Shown one piece after another: positions 36,978-46,171 of a stretch of 64,000 nucleotides of DNA (position 1 is the stretch's first letter; the number at the start of each line of letters is the position of its first letter). A program made the translations under genes and the position numbers. The notes beneath the pieces were generated by a model. It saw only the letters and a list, made by a program, of their open reading frames with translations, was not told the origin of the DNA and did not search any database. The stretch is from Palsa-504 sp963744575 (GTDB lineage: Bacteria; Actinomycetota; Actinomycetes; Streptosporangiales; Streptosporangiaceae): the NCBI GenBank assembly GCA_963744575.1, contig CAVUUF010000025.1, positions 310,001 to 374,000 on the forward strand, given 5' to 3'.

Positions 36978-37017
36978 ATGTGGCAGCGGCGCGCGACGAT
37001 ACGCACCGCTGCCACAT
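36978..37017. promoter_or_regulatory. Perfect 12-bp hairpin between BMP and ATPase genes
   Basis: Stem ATGTGGCAGCGG (36978-36989) pairs perfectly with 37006-37017 across a 16-nt loop. No U-tract follows on the minus strand. Its position directly after the binding-protein gene mirrors the hairpin at 10238-10293 in the sugar transporter operon, consistent with differential expression of the binding protein. Confidence 0.75.
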
Positions 37018-37041
37018 TGTGTCGCGACTTGCCGCCCGGAT

Positions 37042-38193
37042 CTACACCGGGCTCTTGGTCGGCGCCGGGATGGAACCGTTCGCGATGCCGGTGGCCACCT
37101 GCGAGAGTTCGTTCTTCAGGGACGCCGGGACCTTGCTGGTCCAGTCGTGGAACGGGGCGAGCACGGCCCCGCCGTTGGCCAGCGTGCCGACGTAGGTGCC
37201 ACCCTTGAACGTGCCGCCGGCCGCGCTCAGCACGGTGGCCTTGACCGATGCCACGATGCCCTTCTCCACGCTGGTGATGAAGACCGGGCAGTACGTCGCC
37301 GCGCTGACGCATCCGTCGACGTCCACCCATTCCATGTTCACCTTGTCGCCGCCCGCCGAGCTGTTCGCGCTCTGCACCGCCTTGGCCGCGCCGAGCCCGA
37401 CGTTGCCCGCGACCGGGAAGATGATGTCCGCGCCCTCGCTGATGAACGTCTGGGTCAGCGTCTGGCCCTTGGTCTGGTTGGTGAAGTCTCCGGTGAACGA
37501 GCCCTTCTGGGTCTGCTCGTTCCAGCCGAGGACCTGCACGTGCGTGCCGTGCTTGGAGTTGTAGTACTGCACGCCGTCCCAGTAGCCGTCCATGTAGATG
37601 GTCACGGTCGGCAGCTCGATCCCGCCGAACGTCGCGACCTTGCCGGTCTTGGTCATGCCCGCGGCCAGGTAGCCGGCGAGGAAGCCGTCCTGCACGGTGT
37701 TGTACGTCAGCTGGTCGATGTTGGGTTCCTTGGTGCCGGTCAGGCAGCCTGTCTTGTAGGAGCAGTCCACGATCGCGAACTTCTGGCTCGGGTTCGCCTT
37801 GGCCGCCAACTCCGTCGCGGCGCCCATCAGGAAGCCGACGGTGACGATGATGTTGCACTTCTCGCCGATGAACGTGTTGATGTTCGGCGTGTAGTCGCTC
37901 TGTGTCGTGGACTGCAGGTACTTGACGGTGATGTTGCTGTTGGCCGACGCCGCGGCCTGCATGCCTGACCACGACGAGGCGTTGAACGACCGGTCGTTGA
38001 TGCCGCCCGTGTCGGTGACCATGCAGCCGAGGAATTTGCCCGTCGTCGTCGCCGCGGTGCTGCTAGAGCTGGCCGACGAACTCGCCGAGGTGCTGGTGCC
38101 GCCCGACGCGCTACTGTGGCTGCTGCCGCACGCGGCGAGGACCACCGTCGCCGACACGGCCAGCGCCGCCGTGGCCCATGCGCTGTGTTTCAC
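37042..38193 (-). CDS. BMP-family (PnrA-like) nucleoside-binding lipoprotein
   Basis: A 383-residue extracellular lipoprotein. The signal peptide ends in the lipobox VLAAC, followed by a Ser/Thr-rich tether of about 35 residues and the BMP domain (VTDTGGINDRSFNASSW, then IEL..TIYMDGYWDGVQYY and GNVGLGAAKAV). PnrA-type proteins bind purine or pyrimidine nucleosides. GTG 38193 is chosen because GGAGG lies 7 nt upstream; the frame's outer GTG at 38205 overlaps that ribosome site. It is first in the importer operon and divergent from cytidine deaminase. Confidence 0.93.
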   Translation of the reverse strand: MKHSAWATAALAVSATVVLAACGSSHSSASGGTSTSASSSASSSSTAATTTGKFLGCMVTDTGGINDRSFNASSWSGMQAAASANSNITVKYLQSTTQSDYTPNINTFIGEKCNIIVTVGFLMGAATELAAKANPSQKFAIVDCSYKTGCLTGTKEPNIDQLTYNTVQDGFLAGYLAAGMTKTGKVATFGGIELPTVTIYMDGYWDGVQYYNSKHGTHVQVLGWNEQTQKGSFTGDFTNQTKGQTLTQTFISEGADIIFPVAGNVGLGAAKAVQSANSSAGGDKVNMEWVDVDGCVSAATYCPVFITSVEKGIVASVKATVLSAAGGTFKGGTYVGTLANGGAVLAPFHDWTSKVPASLKNELSQVATGIANGSIPAPTKSPV

Positions 38194-38465
38194 GCTTACC
38201 TCCACTGGGCCAGCACGCTAGGGCGCCTGGCCTGACCATTCATCCTGGGTTGTCCCGCAGGCTATGCCTGGGGGTCTGCGCCTGGGAAGGGGACACACGG
38301 CTATCTGACCTGCTCGTTGCCGAATCGGAACCCGATCATGACAGGATTTCTGGCCCGCCAGACATACAACCGGGTTTCCGCCCGGCTCCGTTGGTGCCTT
38401 CCTACAAGGCCTGGCCAGGCCCGGGCCCAGGCTCGCGCGGACCCTCAGTCGTCTAGAGTCGTCAC

Positions 38466-38939
38466 GTGATCATCGACTGGGCCGCGCTGCGCGCCGCCGC
38501 CGTGGCCGCGGCCGGGCGTGCCTACGCTCCGTACTCGGGGCTCCGGGTCGGCGCGGCCGGCTTGGCGGCCGACGGGCAGGTCGTCACCGGCTGCAACGTG
38601 GAGAACGCCTCCTACGGCCTGACTCTGTGCGCCGAATGCGGCCTGGTCTCCGCCCTGCACGCGGCCGGCGCGGGGGTGCCCCACCTGACCGGCGCGGGGG
38701 TGCCCCACGTGACCGGCGCCAGCCACGCCGCCGGCGCCGGAGAGCCGCTGCGGGCCGTGGCCGTGGTGGCCGGCGACGGCGAGCCGCTGCTGCCCTGCGG
38801 CCGCTGCCGCCAGCTGCTGCTCGAGGCCGGCGGCCCCGGCCTGCTGGTGGACACCGCGAACGGCCCGGTCCGGCTCGACACCCTGCTCCCGGCCGCCTTC
38901 AGCGGAACCGACCTGGCTGGCCGCCGGGAGGCACGATGA
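38466..38939 (+). CDS. cdd: Cytidine deaminase
   Basis: A 157-residue zinc enzyme converting (deoxy)cytidine to (deoxy)uridine. The motifs AYAPYSGLRVGAA, GCNVENASYGLTLCAECG (catalytic Glu and first Zn ligand) and PCGRCRQLL (Zn ligands) are complete. An extra stretch of about 25 residues between SALHAAGAG and LRAVAVV is encoded by a 24-bp tandem duplication (GAGVPHLT/GAGVPHVT) and is not part of the usual family. TAGAGT (38454-38459) lies 6 nt before the GTG, so it is probably leaderless. Its TGA overlaps the next ATG. Confidence 0.95.
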   Translation: MIIDWAALRAAAVAAAGRAYAPYSGLRVGAAGLAADGQVVTGCNVENASYGLTLCAECGLVSALHAAGAGVPHLTGAGVPHVTGASHAAGAGEPLRAVAVVAGDGEPLLPCGRCRQLLLEAGGPGLLVDTANGPVRLDTLLPAAFSGTDLAGRREAR

Positions 38940-41416
38940 CCAACGCGGTCTCCGTCATCCGGGCCAAACGAGACGGGCGCAGGCTCGCCGACGACGACAT
39001 CCAGTGGCTGTTCGGGGCCTACGCCAGGCACGAGGTGGCGGACGAGCAGATGTCCGCGCTGCTGATGGCGATCTACTTCCGCGGCCTGGACGGCGCGGAG
39101 CTGAGGACGTGGACCGCGGCCATGATCGCCTCCGGCGACCGGCTGGACCTCGGCGCCATCACCAGGCCGACCGTGGACAAGCACTCCACCGGCGGGGTGG
39201 GCGACAAGGTCAGCCTGATCCTGGCGCCCCTGGTCGCGAGCTGCGGCGCCGCCGTGCCGCAGCTGTCCGGGCGCGGGCTCGGCCATACCGGCGGCACCCT
39301 GGACAAGCTCGAGTCCATCCCGGGTTTCCGCACCGGGCTGACCCCGGCGCAGACTCTCGAGGTCCTCACCACCGCCGGTTGCGTGATCTGCGCCGCAGGC
39401 TCGGGCCTGGCCCCCGCGGACCGCAGGCTCTACGCGCTGCGTGACGTCACCGGGACGGTCGAGTCCATCCCGCTCATCGCCAGCTCGATCATGTCGAAGA
39501 AGATCGCCGAGGGCACCGGCGCGCTGGTCCTCGACGTCAAGGTCGGCACCGGCGCGTTCATGACCAGCTACGACCGGGCGCGCGAGCTCGCCGAGACCAT
39601 GGTCGCCCTGGGCGAGGAACACGGGGTGCGCACCCGGGCCGTGCTGACCAGGATGGACGTCCCGCTGGGCCGCGCCGTGGGTAATGCCGTGGAGGTCGAG
39701 GAGTCCGTCCAGGCGCTGCGCGGCGAAGGCCCCGCCGACCTGATGGAGGTCACCTTCGCCCTGGCCCGGGAGATGCTCGGCCTGGCTGGGCTGGACGCCG
39801 ACCCCGCCGCCGCCATCGCGGATGGCCGGGCGCTGGCCGCCTGGCGGGCCATGGTCCGCGCGCAGGGCGGCGACCCGGACGCCCCGCTGCCCCGGGCGGC
39901 GCACACCCAGGTCGTGACCGCGGCCGCCGATGGCTGGCTGACCGCCCTGGACGCCCTCAAGGTGGGCATCGCGGCCTGGCGGCTCGGCGCGGGCCGGGCC
40001 CGCAAGGAGGATGCGGTCAGCGCCGCCGCGGGCATCCTCTGCCTGGCTAAGCCGGGCGAGGCGGTGCGGGCCGGCCAGCCGCTGCTCGAGCTCCGCGCCG
40101 ACGACCCCGGCCGCTTCGGCCCGGCGCTGACCGCCCTGGACGGCGCGGCGGCGATCAGCACGGACGGCCCGCCCACGCCGGTCTCCCCGGTCATCGAGAC
40201 TGTGTTATCCGCGCGGGGACGGCCCCCCAGACCCCCCGTTACGGGGGGCTCCCCGCCCCCCGTACCCGCTGGCCCCCGGCCCGGGCACAATAGGGGGATG
40301 CCGACCCTCGCCGAGATCCGGGCTGTCCCGAAGGTCCTGCTGCACGACCACCTGGACGGCGGCCTGCGCCCGCAGACCGTCCTCGAACTGGCGCGTGAGA
40401 CGGGCTACGCCGAGCTGCCCGGCGACAACGTCGAGGAACTGACAAAGCGGCTGACCGAGGGCGCGCACCGCGGTCACCTCGAGATCTACCTGGACGCGTT
40501 CCGGCATACGGTCGCGGTCATGCAGACCGCCGAGGCGCTGCGGCGGGTGGCCGCGGAGTGCGCCGAGGACCTGGCCGCCGACGGCGTGGTCTACGCCGAG
40601 GTGCGGTTCGCGCCCGAACTGCACACCGAGCGCGGGCTGAGCCTCGACGAGGTGGTCCAGGCCGTGCTCGACGGCTTCCGCGACGGTAGCGCCAGGCGGC
40701 CGATCACGGTGTACGCGCTGCTCACGGCCATGCGCACGGCCGCTAGGTCGCTGGAGATAGCCGAGCTCGCGGTCCGCCACCGCGACCATGGCGTGGTCGG
40801 GTTCGACATCGCGGGCGCCGAGGCGGGCTGGCCGCCGAGCCGGCACCTGGACGCGTTCCAGTACCTCAAGCGGGAGAATTTCCACTTCACCATCCACGCG
40901 GGCGAGGCGTTCGGGCTGCCGTCAATCTGGGAGGCGGTGCAGTACTGCGGCACGGAGCGGCTGGGCCACGGGGTCCGCATCGTGGACGACGTCCAGATCA
41001 GCCCGGAGGGCAGCGTGCGGCTCGGCCGCCTGGCGGCCTACATCCGCGACCGCCGGATCCCGCTGGAGATGTGCCCGACCTCGAACGTCCAGACCGGCGC
41101 GGCCCCGTCGGTGGCGCTGCACCCGCTGCGGCTGCTCCGCCAGTTGCAGTTCCGGGTGACCGTGAACACCGACAACCGGCTGATGAGCCAGGTCACGCTG
41201 AGCTCGGAATTCCGCCGGCTGGCCGAGGAATTCGGCTACGGCTGGTCCGACATCGAATGGCTCACGGTGAACGCGATGAAAAGCGCGTTCGCGGGATTCG
41301 ACGAGCGGTTGCGCCTGATCAACACCGTCATCAAACCGGGATTCGCCACGGCCCGCGCGATGAGCGACGCGGTGGTGCCGGCCGGCCTGCTCGGTACCGG
41401 GCATCAACCGGGCTGA
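38936..41416 (+). CDS. deoA: Thymidine phosphorylase-adenosine deaminase fused reading frame
   Basis: One uninterrupted 826-residue frame. Residues 1 to about 425 are a complete pyrimidine-nucleoside phosphorylase: DKHSTGGVGDKVSL (about 80), SGRGLGHTGGTLDKLE, SIMSKKIAEG and the C-terminal domain. About 30 linker residues rich in Pro/Gly/Arg follow, then a complete adenosine deaminase from residue 455. No stop codon lies between them. The first half yields thymine or uracil plus (deoxy)ribose 1-phosphate; the second deaminates adenosine. The start overlaps cdd by ATGA. Whether both halves are made as one chain, or the deaminase also starts internally, is open. Confidence 0.85.
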   Translation: MTNAVSVIRAKRDGRRLADDDIQWLFGAYARHEVADEQMSALLMAIYFRGLDGAELRTWTAAMIASGDRLDLGAITRPTVDKHSTGGVGDKVSLILAPLVASCGAAVPQLSGRGLGHTGGTLDKLESIPGFRTGLTPAQTLEVLTTAGCVICAAGSGLAPADRRLYALRDVTGTVESIPLIASSIMSKKIAEGTGALVLDVKVGTGAFMTSYDRARELAETMVALGEEHGVRTRAVLTRMDVPLGRAVGNAVEVEESVQALRGEGPADLMEVTFALAREMLGLAGLDADPAAAIADGRALAAWRAMVRAQGGDPDAPLPRAAHTQVVTAAADGWLTALDALKVGIAAWRLGAGRARKEDAVSAAAGILCLAKPGEAVRAGQPLLELRADDPGRFGPALTALDGAAAISTDGPPTPVSPVIETVLSARGRPPRPPVTGGSPPPVPAGPRPGHNRGMPTLAEIRAVPKVLLHDHLDGGLRPQTVLELARETGYAELPGDNVEELTKRLTEGAHRGHLEIYLDAFRHTVAVMQTAEALRRVAAECAEDLAADGVVYAEVRFAPELHTERGLSLDEVVQAVLDGFRDGSARRPITVYALLTAMRTAARSLEIAELAVRHRDHGVVGFDIAGAEAGWPPSRHLDAFQYLKRENFHFTIHAGEAFGLPSIWEAVQYCGTERLGHGVRIVDDVQISPEGSVRLGRLAAYIRDRRIPLEMCPTSNVQTGAAPSVALHPLRLLRQLQFRVTVNTDNRLMSQVTLSSEFRRLAEEFGYGWSDIEWLTVNAMKSAFAGFDERLRLINTVIKPGFATARAMSDAVVPAGLLGTGHQPG
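40214..40260. repeat. GC-palindromic segment in the deoA-add junction
   Basis: Contains a perfect hairpin (40232-40239 with 40241-40248, one-base loop) flanked by further C6 and G6 runs. It encodes the Pro/Gly/Arg-rich linker. Such a segment in what should be an intergenic region could have removed the original stop codon of the phosphorylase. Confidence 0.75.
40298..41416 (+). CDS. add: Adenosine deaminase (internal start within the fused frame)
   Basis: A 372-residue product if initiated at ATG 40298. It has all the metal and catalytic elements: LLHDHLDGG (His16, His18), HAGEAFG, TERLGHGVRI, PTSNVQTGA and NTDNRLMS. Independent initiation is plausible: CACAAT (40286-40291) lies exactly 6 nt before this ATG, the same geometry as other leaderless genes here, and a GGGGG stretch is adjacent. 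It converts (deoxy)adenosine to (deoxy)inosine, fitting the salvage cluster. The same codons are also the C-terminal half of the 38936 frame. Confidence 0.85.
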   Translation: MPTLAEIRAVPKVLLHDHLDGGLRPQTVLELARETGYAELPGDNVEELTKRLTEGAHRGHLEIYLDAFRHTVAVMQTAEALRRVAAECAEDLAADGVVYAEVRFAPELHTERGLSLDEVVQAVLDGFRDGSARRPITVYALLTAMRTAARSLEIAELAVRHRDHGVVGFDIAGAEAGWPPSRHLDAFQYLKRENFHFTIHAGEAFGLPSIWEAVQYCGTERLGHGVRIVDDVQISPEGSVRLGRLAAYIRDRRIPLEMCPTSNVQTGAAPSVALHPLRLLRQLQFRVTVNTDNRLMSQVTLSSEFRRLAEEFGYGWSDIEWLTVNAMKSAFAGFDERLRLINTVIKPGFATARAMSDAVVPAGLLGTGHQPG

Positions 41417-41559
41417 GACGAACAATAATTCCGAACGGATGTGGGGTTTTCTCTCCCTTATCACCTGCCACAAACACGAGAAGACGGTGCACATTGCGGG
41501 AACGTTTCGGCATTATGGAACAGGGCTTCTAGCGGAGCGGGGGTGAGGGAGGGCTGACA

Positions 41560-43143
<1,584 letters not shown>

Positions 43144-44232
43144 CTAGCTCTGCGTCCACCACAGGTCTTCCTGGCGCGAGCGCCACGCCGGGTCGTCGAG
43201 TCGGCTCAGGTCGGCGGAGGTGACGATGCCGTGCTCGATCAGGATCCGCACCGCCACCTCGTCCGAGAGCCGGACGGCGGCGGGGGCCAGCCCGCGATCG
43301 GCGATCTTCCGCCGCAGCACCTTGATGTGCTCGGCCACGCGGGCCGACAGCAGGTCGTGGTATTCCGGGTCGGCGTCGAACCGTTCCAGTTCGTGATAAG
43401 CGCCGGTGACCTCGAGCGCGCCCCGGGCGATCTCCGGCGTGCGCGGCAGCGGCCTGGTGGCGCTCGGGTCGACCAGCCACGGCCGGCACCAGATCAGCGC
43501 GACCAGGAAGAGCTTGGTCATCGGGTCCAGGTAGAACGGCAGCAGCGTCCCGTCCCCGTCCCGGGCCGCCAGCCCGGCCCCATCGCTCGCCCCGCCCCAG
43601 CCGGCCGCCTCCGGGGCGGCCTGGCCGGTACCCGGCGGAGCCCCGCCGCCCTGAGGCATCGCGCCGGCCATCACCCCGGCGGCCGCCGCCCCGGCGTAAG
43701 CCAGCCCGGCCCCGGACAGCCCGGCGTCCTCCGCCTCGGCCTGAGCAGCCCCGGTCGCTCCGGCCCCGGTCGCCCTCGCCGCGATCGCCGGAGCGACCCC
43801 GTCGGTGCGCTCCACGTCGTCGGCCAGCCGGGGCCTGCCGTCCCACCCGGCCGCCCGCCCCTCGGCCGCCTGCTCGTATTCTCCGGTGACCGTCACCACC
43901 AGCGACTGCCCTTCGTCGAGCATGGTGCGCGAACCGACCATGGCCGTGCCCGCGTGCACGAACCAGCCGTTGGCGGGCTCGCCGTCGTCCTCCATCCGCG
44001 GCAGCCTGACCTGGTACCCGTCACCCTCGACGTACAGCGCGTGGGTGCGGCTGATGTTGGCGATCCACGCGCAGGCCGGCATCGCGATCACCAGGCCGGC
44101 CCGCCGGGAGAGTCCCCGGCCGGCCGCGATGATCAGGTCCACCTCGGGGCCACGGCCGAAGACCAGCCGGCTGCCCTCCGCGACGAACCTCTTCTGGCCC
44201 GGCGCCGTGCTGACGTGGGTGCTGAGTGGCAT
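43144..44232 (-). CDS. FHA-domain protein with C-terminal winged-helix-like region
   Basis: A 362-residue protein. Residues about 15-120 match an FHA phosphothreonine-binding domain (LVFGRGPEVDLII, then SRTHALYVEG and the final LVVTVTGEY). An Ala/Gly-rich linker of roughly 100 residues follows, and a C-terminal helical domain (MTKLFLVALIWCRPWLVDPS, then IKVLRRKIADRG) resembles the wHTH-like module found in many actinobacterial FHA proteins. ATG 44232 is chosen for its AGGAAA site and homology; the frame is open to 44403. It lies end to end with the kinase gene and probably reads its phosphorylation. Confidence 0.85.
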   Translation of the reverse strand: MPLSTHVSTAPGQKRFVAEGSRLVFGRGPEVDLIIAAGRGLSRRAGLVIAMPACAWIANISRTHALYVEGDGYQVRLPRMEDDGEPANGWFVHAGTAMVGSRTMLDEGQSLVVTVTGEYEQAAEGRAAGWDGRPRLADDVERTDGVAPAIAARATGAGATGAAQAEAEDAGLSGAGLAYAGAAAAGVMAGAMPQGGGAPPGTGQAAPEAAGWGGASDGAGLAARDGDGTLLPFYLDPMTKLFLVALIWCRPWLVDPSATRPLPRTPEIARGALEVTGAYHELERFDADPEYHDLLSARVAEHIKVLRRKIADRGLAPAAVRLSDEVAVRILIEHGIVTSADLSRLDDPAWRSRQEDLWWTQS

Positions 44233-44491
44233 CGTTTCCTGCCTGCTAAGAGCCTTGACGGAGCGTGATTTCGTTAGTCTAGGCCGGATTCTGTCCGCTG
44301 GCCGGGCCCGGGGTAACCCCGGACTCGGGGATACCCACGAGAGGATGAGTACTGATTCACTACCAGGTGGCAGGGTGCCGGGCTCGGCGGCAGGCATCGC
44401 CACCGTGGATGTGGGGGGCCAGTCCCGGACTTCTGGCGATGTCGAGATATGGCCGCGACGGAGCCCGGTGCCCTGCCCGTAATGACGGGGC
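44233..44491. other. 259-base structured intergenic region, FHA to upp
   Basis: No gene is recognised. It includes a TAGACT box (minus, 44281-44276) suited to the FHA gene, a perfect CCGGGG/CCCCGG hairpin with a TAA loop (44308-44322), and on the plus strand a TTGACG (44255-44260). At the right end a small hairpin CCCGT/ACGGG is followed within 10 bases by TTTT inside the upp 3' end. A plus-strand small RNA of about 200 nt is conceivable but unproven. Confidence 0.35.
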
Positions 44492-45124
44492 TCAGATTTT
44501 CCCGAACAGGCGGTCGCCCGCGTCGCCCAGACCCGGCACGATGTATCCCCGGTCGTTCAGCCGCTCGTCGACCGAGGCGGTCACCACCCGTATCTCGTCG
44601 GCGCCGAAGGCCGACTCGACGTGCCGCAGGCCCTCGGGCGAGGCCAGCAGGCAGATCGCCGTCACCGACGCGGCGCCGCGGGTGGCGAGCATCCGGATCA
44701 CGGTGGCGAGCGTTCCGCCGGTAGCCAGCATCGGGTCGAGCACGAACGTGTCCCGGTTGGTCAGGTCGGCGGGCAGCCGGTCCGCGTAGGTCGACGCGAC
44801 CAGTGACTCCTCATCCCGGCGCAGCCCGACGAAGCCGACGTCGGCCATCGGCAGCAGCCGGGTCATGCCGTCGAGCATGCCGATGCCCGCCCGCAGCACC
44901 GGCACGATGAGCGGCACCGGCCGGGCCAGCTTGACGCCCCGGGCCTCGCCCACCGGCGTGGTGACCGACACGGGCTGCACCCGCATCTCGCGGGTCGCCT
45001 CGTAGGCGAGCAGGGTCACCAGTTCGGCCGTCAGGCTGCGGAAGGTGGCGGTGTCGCTGGCCTCGTCGCGCAGCGCGGTGAGCTTGTGGGTAACCAGGGG
45101 ATGGTCGATGACGAGCGTACGCAT
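44492..45124 (-). CDS. upp: Uracil phosphoribosyltransferase
   Basis: A 210-residue enzyme making UMP from uracil and PRPP. The PRPP-binding loop LDPMLATGGTLATVI and the uracil-binding end YIVPGLGDAGDRLFG are diagnostic, as is VPVLRAGIGMLDGM. ATG 45124 is the family start; the frame is open to GTG 45166. CACACT lies 7 nt upstream. It completes a route from imported pyrimidine nucleosides via deamination and phosphorolysis to UMP. Confidence 0.96.
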   Translation of the reverse strand: MRTLVIDHPLVTHKLTALRDEASDTATFRSLTAELVTLLAYEATREMRVQPVSVTTPVGEARGVKLARPVPLIVPVLRAGIGMLDGMTRLLPMADVGFVGLRRDEESLVASTYADRLPADLTNRDTFVLDPMLATGGTLATVIRMLATRGAASVTAICLLASPEGLRHVESAFGADEIRVVTASVDERLNDRGYIVPGLGDAGDRLFGKI

Positions 45125-45244
45125 AGCAAGCAGTGTGGCACCCCCGCCCCAATGTGGCACCGCCAACCGCCCGATGACCCCTCGCGCCGCCGCGTGGCTC
45201 GCGCCGGGCTCGCGTGGCTCGCGCCGGGGTCGCGGGGCTCGCGG

Positions 45245-46057
45245 TCAGGCTTCGGGGCGGGCGCGGGCCGACGCGCGGGAGCGGGCCAGGTCCAGCTCGA
45301 TGCGGCGGGCGGTGGCGAGCAGCGGCTGCAGCAGTTCCTCCACGATGCTGTCCAGCGTCCGCCGGCCGGCGTGGGTGGAGACGTTGACGGCCGCGATGAC
45401 CTGGCCGTCGGCATCGCGGATGGGGGCCGCGATGGACCGCAGCCCCTCCTCGAGCTCCTGGTCCACCAGGGCCCAGCCCTGAGCGCGGATCTTCCGCAGC
45501 TCGCGCCGGAGCGCGGTCGCACTAGTAATGGTGTGCCCGGTGAGGCCGCGCAAGCTGGCCGATTCGAGGTACTCGTCGAGCCGCTCGTCCGGCTGGGCAG
45601 CCAGCATCACCCGGCCCATCGAGGTCGCGTACGCGGGGAACCGGGTCCCGACGCTGATCGTCACGGTCATGATCCGCTTGGTCGGGACGCGGGCGATATA
45701 GACGACGTCGTCGCCGTCGAGCTCGGACACCGATGAGGACTCATGTACCTGCTCCACCAGCTGCTCCAGGTGCGGCATGGCCACCTCGGGCAGGGTCAGG
45801 CTGGACAGGTACGCGTAGCCGAGTTCGAGGATCTTCGGCCGGAGCGCGAACCTGCTCCCGTCGCTGCGCATGTATCCGAGCTGGACCAGCGTGCGCAGGA
45901 ACCTGCGGGCGGCGGCCCGGCTCAGTCCGGTGCTCGCGGCCACCTCGCTCAGGGTTAGCTTCGGGTGCTCCGCATCGAAAGCGCGGATCACGGACAGACC
46001 GCGCTCCAGCGACTGGACGAAGTCCCCGTCATGACTTTGCTCCTGGTTGTCAGTCAA
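45245..46057 (-). CDS. IclR-family regulator (PcaR/PobR type)
   Basis: A 270-residue protein with an N-terminal winged helix (FVQSLERGLSVIRAF, then LTLSEVAASTGLSRAAARRFL) and a C-terminal IclR effector domain (GTRFPAYATSMGRVMLA, then GWALVDQELEEGLRSIA). These segments match the PcaR/PcaU/PobR group that controls beta-ketoadipate-pathway genes in response to aromatic acids. A TTG start at 46057 has GGGAGG upstream. It diverges from pobA across 114 bp, so pobA is its probable target. Confidence 0.92.
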   Translation of the reverse strand: MTDNQEQSHDGDFVQSLERGLSVIRAFDAEHPKLTLSEVAASTGLSRAAARRFLRTLVQLGYMRSDGSRFALRPKILELGYAYLSSLTLPEVAMPHLEQLVEQVHESSSVSELDGDDVVYIARVPTKRIMTVTISVGTRFPAYATSMGRVMLAAQPDERLDEYLESASLRGLTGHTITSATALRRELRKIRAQGWALVDQELEEGLRSIAAPIRDADGQVIAAVNVSTHAGRRTLDSIVEELLQPLLATARRIELDLARSRASARARPEA

Positions 46058-46171
46058 TGAGGGCCTCCCGGCTCGGTCGATGACATCATAGACCTGGCAG
46101 GGTGCGTTCGCTTGCTGAACTATCGTGCGTCCTACGTACGCGGGGGACCGGCGATTAACCTGGAAGGCGAG

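Noticed and set aside
38206..38465. Purine-type riboswitch before the nucleoside importer
   Set aside because: The region has small GC hairpins but I could not match the conserved junction sequences of a purine aptamer.
44280..44500. Possible RNase P RNA (an ACAGAATCCGGCC stretch on the minus strand)
   Set aside because: The gap is too short for a complete RNA and the other conserved RNase P regions are absent.
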